Positions 14,201 to 25,402 of a stretch of 64,000 nt of DNA are shown here, one piece after another (position 1 is the stretch's first letter; each line of letters begins with the position of its first letter). The translations under genes were made by a program, and so were the position numbers. Below the pieces are notes generated by a model. It did no database searches. It worked only from the letters and a program-made list of their open reading frames with translations, and had not been told where the DNA came from. The DNA comes from Echinometra lucunter (lineage: Eukaryota > Echinodermata > Echinoidea > Camarodonta > Echinometridae). The DNA lies in NCBI GenBank assembly GCA_029962745.1, contig CM057158.1, forward strand, positions 1,769,166 to 1,833,165. Direction: 5' to 3'.

Positions 14201-14648
14201 TACAAATGAGCTTCAGACAATGCCACTTTAGACTTTCTCAGTCAAAAATGATTTATTCATCATGTTTTTGGCGTCATATAAAAAAGATGGGCTTTCCGGT
14301 GACGTTCATGAAGAAATGATATTAAATTACTGATTAATCTGCCCGTAAACTTAGTTTTCCCCTTTTCAAGAAAACCGAATATATGCCTCTTATTTTGTAG
14401 GCTCATCCTGCGTTAAGGCGTGATGTATATTTCTGAGGATCTAGCATCAGAAAATTTGTTCATAATTGATGCCAACTTGACAGTTTGCCGGTGGTATTCT
14501 GTTTGTATTGCAATGGTTGATAGTACTATACTGCTGTCTCGGTTGATGAATACTCCCACTTACCATATTGCTGTTGTCCCTGGATAACGATGATGGTTCC
14601 AAAGAATATGATGATAAACAAAAGAAGCCGCATCTTTTTGTCTTCCAT
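5184..14648 (-). CDS. EGF-CUB-HYR-Sushi surface protein, complete, 10 coding exons
   Basis: Exons in transcript order: 14648-14564, 11709-11590, 10878-10486, 9973-9743, 9039-8758, 8137-8048, 7677-7426, 7131-6889, 6554-6345, 5272-5184. All junctions are GT/AG and all introns are phase 1. The exons sum to 1995 bases, giving 664 residues plus stop. Order of modules: signal peptide, EGF-like, CUB, HYR, HYR-like, degenerate EGF, HYR, HYR, Sushi/CCP, hydrophobic C-terminus ending in a single Lys. Sequons (NAS, NTS, NAT, NWT, NFT, NSS) are scattered through the HYR and Sushi parts. HYR modules are known from hyalin and from complement-type or adhesion proteins; here an extracellular adhesion or recognition role is inference. 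No named orthologue is recognised. An additional symmetrical phase-1 exon in the long introns could have been missed. Confidence 0.85.
5600..6170 (+). mobile_element. Decayed LINE 3' end
   Basis: TIWNSLPTENNLYF, then a frameshifted remnant and SKTFLIARN, recall the WNSLP...FKxxLKTFL end of CR1/L2-like reverse transcriptases. It is followed by a pyrimidine-rich 3' region with two G runs and the tail ATTGAATAAAGTGAACTGAA. Confidence 0.5.
6345..6554 (-). CDS. Exon 9 of the HYR protein: Sushi/CCP module
   Basis: 70 codons. The four Sushi cysteines and the tryptophan are present (ETCERPSPP, VHIACKDN, YWRCDSTGEWTRDNFTC). The donor CGGACAG/GTGGTG is chosen because its phase 1 matches the terminal exon at 5272; read-through would hit a TAG at 6316-6318. 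Confidence 0.75.
6889..7131 (-). CDS. Exon 8 of the HYR protein: HYR module 4
   Basis: 81 codons with GPTVSCPSDIMLPLD, AVTWSEITANDPSG, GASFPSGSTTPVVYVASDKY and INFCSFLVIISG. Clear hyalin repeat; phase 1-1. Confidence 0.85.
7426..7677 (-). CDS. Exon 7 of the HYR protein: HYR module 3
   Basis: 84 codons with PEIFDCPEDITVFAAPSEP, VNWTVPTAAD, SGSLFRADGLPALIIYEATD and SASCSFSITVIG. Clear hyalin repeat with both cysteines; phase 1-1. Confidence 0.85.
8048..8137 (-). CDS. Exon 6 of the HYR protein: truncated EGF-like module
   Basis: Only 30 codons: EVDFCASGPCDPVREICHHN then PTDFFCFVIEG. Four cysteines match EGF C1-C4, but the CxC position reads CFV and C6 is absent. The acceptor lies beside an (AG)n tract at 8142-8169. 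Confidence 0.7.
8142..8169. repeat. (AG)n microsatellite beside a splice acceptor
   Basis: About 14 AG units on the plus strand form a CT-rich polypyrimidine tract directly upstream of the minus-strand acceptor for exon 8137-8048. Confidence 0.9.
8758..9039 (-). CDS. Exon 5 of the HYR protein: divergent HYR-like module 2
   Basis: 94 codons with PVISGCPTSRTP, LLVFFDPPNATNP, GEVFEHGSHLVVYSFVSG and DCVIPIQVRG. The HYR skeleton and its two cysteines are kept but the central loop is longer than in the other modules. Flanked by an ACAG acceptor and a CGAG/GTAAAG donor, phase 1-1. Confidence 0.75.
9743..9973 (-). CDS. Exon 4 of the HYR protein: HYR module 1
   Basis: 77 codons with hyalin-repeat hallmarks: PPVIICPEDI at the start, VTWVEP, SGHLFDVGRHAVIYTATDEA, and a closing NEGQCFFYVTVEG. 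Phase 1-1. Confidence 0.85.
10138..10256. mobile_element. GC-rich inverted-repeat element in an HYR-gene intron
   Basis: GGGACAAATCCCC, GGAGTTGTC and GACAACTCC-type motifs alternate in both orientations. GC content is far above the surrounding intron. Probably a small MITE; not an exon. Confidence 0.4.
10486..10878 (-). CDS. Exon 3 of the HYR protein: CUB domain
   Basis: 131 codons. The CUB pattern is visible: a GMFESPSYPNPY start, a hydrophobic strand around YLIFIPGATRITFTFSDPF, and a terminal AWLFFSTDKNVENAGFQVNW. Cysteines are found only near the N-terminal end (TCYGPNC), so at least one usual CUB disulfide is missing. Confidence 0.8.
11590..11709 (-). CDS. Exon 2 of the HYR protein: EGF-like module
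   Basis: Forty codons between a CTTACAG acceptor and a CCC/GTAAGC donor. Six cysteines have EGF spacing (ECLTNLC, GQTC, HACEC, YNC). The exon is symmetrical, phase 1-1. Confidence 0.75.
13915..14140. repeat. Dispersed repeat with AGCGCGAAGCGC-type core
   Basis: GGATTTAATTTTAGGAGG, then GGTAGTGGGC and GCGCGAAGCGCGGAAG, poly-T and TCTCACCTTTTTCTC. The same order of blocks recurs at 41085-41345. Confidence 0.6.
14564..14648 (-). CDS. Exon 1 of the HYR protein: signal peptide
   Basis: The ATG at 14648 opens MEDKKMRLLLFIIIFFGTII followed by VIQGQQQY, a basic start plus a long hydrophobic core typical of a signal peptide. The exon ends at a CAATATG/GTAAGTGGG donor in phase 1, which matches the acceptor of the EGF exon at 11709. 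Confidence 0.8.
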
Positions 14649-15899
14649 CGTCAATCACTTTTAAACATTTTTTTTTACAATGCACTCAGCTAGCCCTTTT
14701 CCGTCTTCCTCCCCGCAAACACTCGACTTGAATGATGCGATGAAAAATATCCAAAAATGAACATGACCAGATTTGAGGCAGACAATGTATCCTTCTTTTT
14801 TATCCATCAATAGGGCAGGTTATTGTATTTTTATGCCTTTGTTATTCCAGCCATCCTATTGCGTAAACGTTGAGCGTGAAGGGAAAATAATGGGACTCGG
14901 GAAATTCTCCTCATCGGGGCGAAAGCCATATTTCTGTTTTCATTTCCTTGAGAAAGGCTGGATGACTATTGTTCGCTTTTCCAAAGGTGTTTGAATATGG
15001 CATGTCTATAAAGCATGTGATTGAAGTGAGGCGAGAGCCAGGGCTATAGTGGCAGGCATAGGCTGTACTCACAACAATCATGTATAAAAACTGCACATTA
15101 ATAACTCACTATGTGTAGCATGAATTTAATATTATTTAGTATTTGATCGTATAAAGCTGATGCCAATAGATATCAAACACTAGATTCCTCTTTAAATAGA
15201 GTATTATGGGACACTTAATATGGGTGAAATACATCGAAAAAAATAACAGTTGCTTTTACAAAATAGACTTCCGCTTCCATCTTTTTAAAAACTTAAGCGA
15301 TGGGAGCAGAAGTCTGGAAAAGCCCATGCGAAGCCTTTGCAAGTAATTATGCATAATGTCGTAATATGAATTTAGAGAAGGAGGGATATTCGTAGAGGAT
15401 GGTGTATCATGACCTGTAAACCGTCTTTAGTTATAGTGCAAAACATTCCAATATTTCAGTTGTTTGATACCTCAGTCACACCTATTCCCATATGCCACAT
15501 CGGTTCTGAAAGGGGCTGGTCACACCTTATCGATAACAATCAATAGACAATATAGACGTATAATTCCTCATTTTTATACATTTAACATTATACTTTTTGA
15601 GTATGCATTTTAGATTCTGAATGACTATCTTCCAGTCATTTCATTTATTTCTAAATATAGTTCAGTTCAAATCTAATAAACAAAATTCAGGCGAGGAAAT
15701 AGAAAATATGAGAGTTATTCAAATCTGCCTATGATAATGATTATCATTTCTGTGATCTGATAATTTAGATAATTCTAGTATATAATAATTATGGTAATGT
15801 AAGTGAAGCGTCATTCCCCACCCCTTCCCCTATTTACACCAGTATCCATCAATCATTGCCTGAGCTATGCCTTGCCTTTTCTCTTGAGGCATTCATTCA
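14649..15899. other. Intergenic, upstream of the HYR gene and downstream of the short ECI gene
   Basis: No exon seen. The first few hundred bases above 14648 should hold the HYR gene promoter, but no clear TATA box or initiator stands out. Confidence 0.5.
15644..15649 (-). promoter_or_regulatory. Candidate poly(A) signal of the short ECI gene
   Basis: AATAAA on the minus strand about 250 bases past the stop at 15900. Only position and motif support it. Confidence 0.3.
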
Positions 15900-16052
15900 T
15901 TAAAGCTTTGATTTTGAGAAGAAGTTCATAATGGCCTGTGCACACTCGTCTGATGTCCACCTATCAACAAGGAGATCACACTCAGCTCGATTCACCTTGT
16001 AAAGTAGCTCTTTCTCTGTCTGCCGAATCAGATTCTTGGCAAGTCGCATGGC
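15900..16052 (-). CDS. Terminal exon of the short ECI gene, PTS1 SKL
   Basis: 51 codons from [15 protein letters not shown] to NFFSKSKL and TAA. It differs from the paralogous exon 31164-31316 at one residue (Gln versus Asp), and an 83-base run (15910-15992) is identical. Confidence 0.9.
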   Translation of the reverse strand, partial: AMRLAKNLIRQTEKELLYKVNRAECDLLVDRWTSDECAQAIMNFFSKSKL

Positions 16053-16163
16053 CTATGCATGGACACAAAAAAAAAAGAAGAAAAAAAATAGAACGGAGAG
16101 AGAGGGGGCGTTTGTCTTTTATAAGTGGTCTTCAGTTTCTTGATGAAATGATAGGAACAGTCC

Positions 16164-16251
<88 letters not shown>

Positions 16252-19200
16252 GAATATTTTTGTAAAAATGTTTCATACTTTTATGTATACCTGAATTATG
16301 ATGTGTCAAATTCAGGCAAAACCTGTCCTTTGCTCATATGCAAGCAATGGACCTAGTACGATTGCAACTTCCGCATAATACTGTTTTATGTCACTACTCT
16401 GTCCAATGATTTTTGGTTTCTTTTAGTCCTTTCAAACCATAGTACATTTCATGTAATATGTTTACGTTGTACTTTCTCCTCTTCTTTTCTTGTGTAATGA
16501 AATGATAGCAACAACATTATCATTGCAGGGTTTGTATGTTTTCAACTTAAATTTATGTGTGCTTTTCCATTTCCAGGAAATCATTAAAATATCATTTAAA
16601 AATATTTCTGTATAAAATTCTTGTATCCATCATCGATATTGCAGTGTATCCTTTTAGTAACTTTTGATCTAGAATATTAGAAATAACACATACATACATG
16701 AGCAGAAATTGAGATAAAATCACAAAAAAATTCTTGTCAATTTCAACGGCAGTGCGTTGTACCATTTACGAATGAGAGCAATTTGACTGCAGCTAATTGT
16801 TAAACTCTCTAAATTGGCAATGCTGTATAAAACATATAACTTTGGCCTTAAGAAAACTTTGTATTGCTATAATACTTACATTTCTAGGGAGCTGAGCGTA
16901 CTCCTGGACCCTCTTTTCCACTGTCTCTCTAAACCGAGCATCAGGGATCACCTCTGTGACAAGACTACGATCAAAAGCTTCCTGAGCGTTCAGCTTCTTG
17001 CCAAACAACAGGAATTCATTTGCCTGAAAAGTATAGTCATCATACTAAAAGTCTCGAATGGCAACAAATAGACGACTATTGGAGGATTAATTGTAATACT
17101 GGAACACAAAATATGGAGAGGAAATCAAGAATCAAGGAGTTTGGTATACACACTTAAATTTTTAAAAAAGAAGCTTGTAAATGTACTGTCGTAAACTGGG
17201 AAGGGTAATTATCAAAAGTCCAAGGACTGTTTTAGCAAGCTCTTTAGTCCTGAGTACAACAAAAAAGCGATAACATTCCTAAAAGTCCTTTCCGAATTTG
17301 AATGAACACCGTATGCGTCAGCATTTAGTAGGACTCGGAGAATGTCACCCCATTGACTGTGACAGGGCATTTTATTCTAACTCTAATCATGATATGTTCA
17401 TTCTTGTTTGCATATTTTGTTTTATACTCCAGCACCTTGGCAATGCACTTGTCTCCTCTTTTCGAATGGTCAAAGAGGGCCAAAAAATAATAATGAGTCG
17501 TAAGAGTCAGAAGGAAAGAAAGGGGTGGGGGCAGAGGAAGACGAAAGAAGCTGTTACCGTTTTTATTGCACTGCCACTCCCTTCCTTTGACATTCTTTGC
17601 TCCTTAATTGGTCCTTTATCCAACCGATGAGACCCATGCATCCCAACGAACTCAAACGTCTTTATAGTTCTGTGATGCATCCCCCTAATCATCCCCCTAA
17701 TGATGGGCCAAGAGCCCCCTCATTGATCCCTTCACTGTCTGGAACCCATGGAAAGTACCATTGCTTATCCGAGAATAGCCTACAGGCCAGTTCAAAGCGC
17801 TATAATAAACGCTCTGTGTAAATTAGTTGCATATCATGTATGCTATTCACCTTCTCCCGTTCGGAAATGTTAGCATGTTCGTCTTTGACGATCGAGGAAG
17901 GATGCATATTCACATAAAGTTGTGTATGAATCGTTCAGAAAAACCTCTAAAACAGTTCCCGTCACTTGGATTTCTGAGGACATCTTTTATGATGTAGAGG
18001 AGACTTTTGTTCATAATAGACATGTATCATTTTTTTTTTCTTTCAATTTGCATGAAGTTCGTGCCCTATTTTTTCATAATATGACTCCATTATATCAAAC
18101 GTGACCAGCACCACTATCAGTTTCCTCACCTTTGCTGCTCCCATCATCTTCGGGAAAGTGTACGAGGAACATCCTTCTGGACTCTGACCAAGAGCTGCGA
18201 AAGGGGTGTGAAACTTTGCCTGCAGAAAAGATTTGAAGTGAATTATGACTTAATCCTTGCACGGTTGATTTGTAAGAATAAATCTTGCCAGGTAAATGTA
18301 ATATGGCGGCAATGACCACTGTACCTCTTTATGATTTACTTTCAATCGTTACCATTGCGAAAGCTGTGAAGGATGAAAAAACGGGAGCTTACATCTAATC
18401 CAGTGTCTAACAATGTCTCAGATTTTTACAACAAAACAACATTCATCAGTTCATTAAACAAAATTCAATCCACTAACAATAGGTGCAACTTTACATAAAT
18501 CTCTTTTCATAAAAATATCATCTTTGGCACAATTGACAGTGGGCCAAACAGAGGCTACTCGGGCTACAAATTTCGTTACAGATAATGTACTTACTCTGTC
18601 TGAGGCAAAGACAACGTCCATCAGACCCAGAGTGGTTACAGCAATACCGATCGCTGGTCCGTTCACTGCGGCAATCAGTGGCTTCGGGAAGTCGATGAAA
18701 GTATTCACAAATTGTCTGTCAGTTTAGAAAACATTCATTTTAAACACAGAATATTATAGAAAGTATTCACAAATTGTATGCCAGGTTTGAAAACGTTTAC
18801 TTTAAACATATTAAACACAGAATATATACTTTTTTGTAATATAGCCGTTTTTAACTGACAAGATATGCCAGAACAAGTGTATTGATCGATTTTGATTGCA
18901 GAGGCTGTCACAAACTAGTTCAAGTATTTATTTAATTCAGTTCAACTTAATTCATTCATTTATTTCCATCAATAGCTTTGAAATACATACAAATACAAAT
19001 CAATACAAAATATAACATAAAAGATAGAGGAAACAGCAAAAAAGCAAGAAGCTTTATAAAAAGCTACCATCTTTATTTCATACAAATATATATAAAGGTG
19101 TGTTTTTGTTAAACATGTTAAATGGACGTTAAAAATAACTTAAGGTTAAGGTTAAGCTTAAGGTTTGTTGAAGAACTCTAGGGCCCAAAGTCTATATTTA

Positions 19201-22129
19201 AACCTGTCGTTAGGGTCTAAAGTCGAGTTTTGATAAAGTAGTTAGACTTAGGTCTTAGATCAATATACACACTAAGAAAAAAGGTTCAATTATTTTGCAC
19301 TCTTTGAATGATTATCACAAAGCGCTAAAGGTGATGTAGCGCATACAAGCAAAACACCAAACTGACGACGACTGTCAGGTTCAAGCATTGCCATCGTTAA
19401 AGATGACCGAACGTTGGGTTTAGCTGCATTAATCATGTTAATAGAATAGCAACCTTGGTGTTTAAACCATCATAATCAGGGACGTCGGCAAATTCGCGAT
19501 CGCTGTCGGCAAAAGAGAGGGAGAGAGAGAGAGAGAGAAAGGAGAGGGAAGAGGAAGGAGGGAAAAAGAAAAGAAAAGTAAGGTGCCCAAATAAGTCATA
19601 TTCGGCTTATTTGCTTGTGTAATTTGACGACGAAATACTTGTACCACGAACATGACGAAAGAGAGTGTATATTTTTCACATTCGGCAAGTGAGGTGAAGT
19701 TAGATATCTTATAGGCCCATCGTGTAGTTTGATAAGAATTATCACTTCTACCATAAAAAAGAGTACATAGATTTTTTCCTCGCTCGCTGCGCTCGCTCGT
19801 ATTAAATTTACATAAAAGATGGTTTGGGAAAGCAAACGAATTCGGCAAGCGAGGTGGCCAAATGTACATATATAAATTAGGTATCTCATAGTTAATGTCA
19901 TCGTGTATTCGGATGAAGAATTATCTCTTCTACCATGAAAAAGAGTATATATATTTTTTTCCTCGCTCGCCGCGCTCGCTCGTATATCAAGATTTAGGAT
20001 GGTCTTTGAAAGCGAAGAAATTAGGCGAGAGAGGTGACCAAAGATATAATTTAGATATCTTTAAGCCCATCATGTAGTTTGATGAAGAACTACCACTTCC
20101 ATGAAGGAGAGTATAAATTTTTTCCTCGCTCGCTGCGCTCTCTCGTATCATATTTAGATACAGGATGTTTTCGGAAAGCAAGCACATTCGGCAAGTGAGG
20201 TAAATAAATAGATTATTAGATATCTTTAGGTCCATCATGTATTTTGATGAAGAATTACATGTATCACTGCTACTATGAAAAAGAGTATATATATTTTTCC
20301 TCGCTCGCTGCTTTCGCTCGTATAATATTTAGATACAGGATGGTCTTTGAAAGCAAATAAATTAGGCAAGAGAGGTGACCAAGGCCAAATATATCATAAT
20401 AGCTATCTTAAAGGCCCATCGTGTATTTTGATGAGGAATTATCACTTCTACCATGGAAAAGAGTAAATATATAAAAGTCACCAAATCGGTTGAAATCGAC
20501 TGAAATGTGTAGGAAAGACGAAGGAAAATATGATATAGGCACACAATTGAACATGCCTAGTGTGCTTTATACGGTTGAATTTATAGACGTTGTTCGTCGG
20601 TAATCGGTGACATTGTTTGTCGGCAATCTGGCCTCTACATCCCCCCCCCCCCCCCCCCCCATTGAAAAAGGTCTAGCGACGCCCCTGATCATAATTTCTA
20701 TCTTGTGATTTACTATTGACTGATGCTCATTGATCTAACCTCGGAAAAGGTTTCAGGAATGTTAGAATTTTACCTTCACGATTTCGCTAATCCTGTATAC
20801 TTACTCTAACTGGAGACTCTGTTGTTTTGCAGTCTCTTGCAGATTAGTCGTATCCAAGCTCATAAAATTGCCCAGATCATTTCCACTACAGTAGTAATCT
20901 CCAGCGCCTTAAAAACAAGAAAAATATTTCATAGATTTTTTTTTTAAATTGAGACTTAGATTCACATACTGCATATCATTAGCCAATAATTCGTTAAAAG
21001 AGAAACATAAATGGGTTCAATATACACACTATAAGAAAAAAAGGTTCAATTTTGCACTCTTCAAATGGTACACTAGTAGGAGCTCGGTTGTCTGGTTTTA
21101 CGCAGACTTTCATTCATCTATCTCAACCACACGGAATCCGGACCTGGCAACTCTTAATTTATTGTGCGAGTGATAATATAACGGTATATACGCAAGCTTG
21201 ATAGAATATAACACAGTAACTGCATCAGCCTCATAATCTTCTTTGAATTTCAAGGTCGTGTATCACATGATTTATCCATTCTCAATATCCAAATCTAACC
21301 TGTTATTACGGCAAGTATTACATTGTCATCCTTTCCTGCCGCTTTCAGTACATCCTGTAATTCTACATACATCTGTGAAAAAGAAAAAAAAGACGGGATG
21401 AAAAACGGTGGGGAAATGTTCTGAGTTACTAAATAATGTGTGTTCATGAATGTATTATTATAACAGAAGCAGATATTTCAATGTTTCAGATAGTTTTAAC
21501 AGTACATACACACCATTTATGCAAAGATTTATCCTGAAACTGGAATTGATTTTTAAAAAAAGGCTCATTTTATTGTTCCAAATACTTGTAATTGAATTTA
21601 GTCCGATTCAAGTTCAACTGATGTGACATTTATTTGTCTTTATTTCCTTTCTGTCTAAAGAAGATAACTTCTTAGAGATATCACGTCGATTTATTAAATA
21701 TCTCTCAAAATGACATTTAGTATAATTACGTCTAGGAATAATTTTCATGGAAAACATAAATTTGTGCTAAATCGATATTTCCTCTATTCACAAACAAAAT
21801 TTTCAGTCCATAAAGCAATATGTCAATATTGTAATGTTACAGTTAATCAGTTTTAGATCTAAAAAAATAAAAATAAAAAAATAAGAAACTTGTTCAGCCT
21901 CTTATAAACAGTGAAAGAGGTTAAAGAAGAAGTTTCGTATCTTAAAACTTTTTTCCCACCTAAATAGGTATATTTCAGATATTGAGATTTTCCTGTCTAG
22001 CTTTTAAAATCTTCCATCTATATAGCCATCCTTCTCTGTATTCTATCTATCTATCTCTCTCTCCCACCCATCCCTTTTCCATTTATTTCTCCCTCGCTTT
22101 CTCCTCTCTCTCCCCTCCCCTCTCTCCCT

Positions 22130-22177
<48 letters not shown>

Positions 22178-22228
22178 TACCCCCTCATTTATACAAGCGC
22201 ACATACATTCATCCCATGTGAATTCCCC

Positions 22229-22270
<42 letters not shown>

Positions 22271-22840
22271 ATCTTTCTCCCCTTTTACTTTTTTATGGTA
22301 CCTTGACGTATTTTATCGTAGACGGTCACTTACCTCTAGAGTGAGAGCATTTTTCTTCTTAGGTCTGTTGAGTGTGATGGTTGCTATTCCATCGTCCACA
22401 CTATACTTAACCCTTTCTCCGACCTGATTAAAAACAAACAAACAAACAAACAAATAAACAAACAAGTAAACAGTAATCTTAAGAAATTTTGAAGAATATA
22501 ATATATATCAAAAATTCCCTAGAATTCTTTTCTCGTTTGATTTTATAGGATTGATCTAAAAAGAGGGAACTTACTGATTCATCATTGATTAACTGCTAAT
22601 TATAAGAACATTGGCAGTATACTCTGGTGGAGGATAAAACAATACTCGAGGAACTGGTTTTCTCTCAGAGGTCAGAATGTCATCTTGAAAAAGACAGAAT
22701 AGATTTCTTCATGAATATATCAAAGGTTGTTTCTTTTTAAACCTATGGAGGAGATAATCTCTCTCGTTCCCTCCAGAAGTCTGTTTTGAGCTTACATCGT
22801 ACTCCGGCATCGTATATATATGACAACTTACCTGTGCCAT
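15900..22840 (-). CDS. ECI2-like enoyl-CoA delta isomerase, peroxisomal form without ACBP domain
   Basis: Exons: 22840-22832, 22423-22334, 21372-21300, 20907-20805, 18715-18595, 18219-18130, 17023-16880, 16052-15900. They sum to 783 bases, giving 260 residues with no breaks. The product isomerises 3-enoyl-CoA to 2-enoyl-CoA during beta-oxidation of unsaturated fatty acids. Crotonase motifs: [16 protein letters not shown], the oxyanion-hole stretch [29 protein letters not shown], and [12 protein letters not shown], whose Glu is the likely catalytic base. The C-terminus SKL is a PTS1 signal. The protein starts MAQ in an ACCATGG context with an in-frame TAG 18 bases upstream, so neither a presequence nor an ACBP domain is encoded. 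Its crotonase exon boundaries match those of the gene at 31164-45042, and it is a diverged paralogue of that gene. Confidence 0.9.
16168..16248. repeat. (AG)n microsatellite
   Basis: About 40 uninterrupted AG units in the last intron of the short ECI gene. Confidence 0.98.
19475..20689. mobile_element. TIR-bounded element filled with a 160-185 bp tandem repeat
   Basis: Ends ATCAGGGACGTCG and CGACGCCCCTGAT are inverted copies. Inside, about five monomers each carry TCCTCGCTCGCTGCGCTCGC (starts at 19778, 19961, 20123, 20299), a TTCGGCAAG-type box and a GCCCATCRTGTA box. A C run lies at 20641-20660. The element lies in an intron of the short ECI gene. Confidence 0.7.
22080..22264. repeat. (CT)n tracts
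   Basis: Two long CT runs (about 22131-22172 and 22231-22264) in the intron upstream of exon 21372-21300. Confidence 0.95.
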
Positions 22841-23576
22841 GGTTTCCAGAAATCCCTATGGCGCTCTTACCGTCATCAACATTCAGGCTGATGAGAAACA
22901 CCGGAAGAGAAAATGTCTCGACGGCAATTGCCTGGAAGCGCGTGAAAATTTTATGGTAGAGCTATCTGGTTTTTTGGTCCGCATTCTGCTCAAAGTCGAA
23001 CCCTGCATGGGCTGGGTGTAAAGTCGAGTTTACAGACGAAGGCAAACTGATATCTGAGTTTTTAATTAGCCTATAAACATATCATCAGGATTATCTGAAT
23101 ACAGGACTCTGAGTATCTCTTTTGGAAAGCTCGTGAATTCTTTCTAAAAAGAAAATAATGATAAATTAGAAAGAGTAAGGTTCCTTTACGTAATTAAACC
23201 GTTTAATCAATCAAATAAGGAGTTGATCAAAATATCAGAGGATTCTTTTAATCAGTGGCGTCCATAAATAGGATAGCAGGTGGATGAAGATGTCAGTTGA
23301 ATCATTTTCACGAAATAATAGATAGGCCTTAAAGAATACCAAAACAATGTCAATGTCATCACTGGCGTACTGGTAGGGGTATGGGGCTGCTGCCCCTTAG
23401 TTCAAAACAACCATTTTTATTATTATTTTTTTTTTGTTATTGTTTGTATCGCTTCAACATTGTCATTGCACAGAATTTTCTTGATTATCTAGCCAATTGG
23501 ATAATTTTATATTCTGTTATTCTTCTTTTTTTTTTTCTTGCCGGACCTGTTTTTGTACTTTGATTGTTTGTTTGTT

Positions 23577-23628
<52 letters not shown>

Positions 23629-25020
23629 TTTTTTTTTTTGTTTGTTTGTTTGTTTTGGGGGCTTGTCAGCAACTGGACCCGTCCATTTTTTTTTTTTTTT
23701 TTGGATAGCGTAGTCGATCCCCTACCCCAAGCATTACGCCTCTGACCGCAAGCACCAACTTGATGAATGCAGGTTCTTGCAAATTTTGTCATATAATTAC
23801 TACCTGCAGGTACGCATTAGCAATCAATCGCTAACCAGTAGTCAAACACTGTTTGGTTAATTTAGTCCAAAGGGTAATAGATAAGATTATCTGCAGTCAC
23901 GAGTGTGAAGTATCGTAGCACAGCAACGTATTAATCTCTGCATAAATGTCAAGAGCTATGATGATAACACCGAGTCTGGTTTGATAATTCCATCTTTTGC
24001 ATGAACAATTTTTTTTTAATGTCTGCTTGAAATATCAGACTTATTAAAAAAAAAAAAAGCGGCATTGAAAAAATAAAAGAAAAAGAATTCCATTGAATCA
24101 TGAGCATGGATCAAAATATTTTCTAAAAATGCTTGTTGCTTATACTCTACTGGAGGGATACAAATTTCACAGTCAATTCACTAATCAATTCAATGCTTGA
24201 ACTAAATTAAACTAATTAATTGTTCATTGGCACTTTCCAACCACAACGTTCTTTTGTTAATCATCTTGGCGAGACGAAATTAGTAACCATTAATATTAGA
24301 AACCACTTGTCCTCTCATAGATACTCGGAATATTATTCACATCATATTGCTCAAACTTTCTCATTTTTTTTTGTTTATCTTTTCATTTCTCTCCACAATC
24401 GCGCGTGCACGAAGAAAACATCACAACCTCTTTGTACTCATACACAGCATACAGAAAAGATATTTTCACACAAGTCAAGACATTGTGTTGTTATTAACAA
24501 TTTAATTCATGTAAAGTACAGGCGATAAAGCTTTTCAATTAAAAATTAATAAAATTAAAGCCTTCGTATGTATAAACGAAGAATACACACAACATATCAC
24601 ATAAATGAATAAATCATATCATCCACTATTGCCATTTGCAAGTATTTTTTAATATATTGGATGACAAAGAGATCATGACAGAAACTATAACTTTCTTATG
24701 CTGCATATTGGAACTATGAAAAGAATCACATGAAAGGAAATTAAGAAAGAATATTCTGCTGCATAATTCGTCATAAATTACTATATCATGTATACGCATG
24801 TGTCAAATTTGTCCTAACTCTGACAGATATGCCAGATATAATTAAATTCTAACTGGTAAACAGATAGAATGAAGTAGTGCATTAAAACAGCATGTACACA
24901 TTATGAAATAAATGACACATGACTTCCACGTTTAGCATGGAAATTACACTTTGAAAATATTCTTTTAGTTTGCTCCTTTTCCCTTTTCCCCTTCTTTACT
25001 ATCACTCTTTTCATATTGAT
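22841..25020. other. Intergenic between short ECI and caveolin genes
   Basis: Holds the 5' leader of the short ECI gene just above 22840, a (TTTC)n run at 23574-23628 with poly-T, and AT-rich DNA. No ACBP exon remnant was found. Confidence 0.55.
23574..23628. repeat. (TTTC)n microsatellite
   Basis: About 13 TTTC units followed by poly-T and (GTTT)n. Confidence 0.95.
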
Positions 25021-25027
25021 TCACATC

Positions 25028-25280
25028 AGGGCCATACGCAGAAATTTTTCCGGGGGGAGGGCAAGAATATGTAAAATTTTCGAAGAAACACGAAGGCGAG
25101 GGAGCGAAGCGACCGAACCTCTCACAAGGGCGCTTTTGCATTTTTAAAATTGAAATTGATGGATCTGGTGCACACTTTGGGTGGAATTTTGGAAAATTTT
25201 CAGTAAAACAAATGCAAGTCTTGAAGATTTCTGGGGGGAACTGCCCCCCCCCCCCCCGTCCCCCGCTGCGTACGGCCATG
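25028..25280 (+). mobile_element. Short dispersed element, GGGCCATACGCAG...CTGCGTACGGCC ends
   Basis: Short inverted ends bound a body with GCGAGGGAGCGAAGCGACCG and GGTGCACACTTT. A second copy in the same orientation is at 59951-60228, both with a G/C run near the right end. Confidence 0.7.
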
Positions 25281-25402
25281 ATACACACTGAACATTGTTA
25301 TCTTATTTCAGTAAATTCTGTGCAGACGCGTATCAGCTGAGGAGATGATTTTTCTAGTCAATTTTTTATAACATAACAGTCATGGCTTTTTTATATATCA
25401 AT

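Noticed and set aside
22841..25020. Hidden ACBP exons for the short ECI gene
   Set aside because: I looked for KQATxG, WxAW and [12 protein letters not shown] reading on the minus strand upstream of 22840 and saw none.
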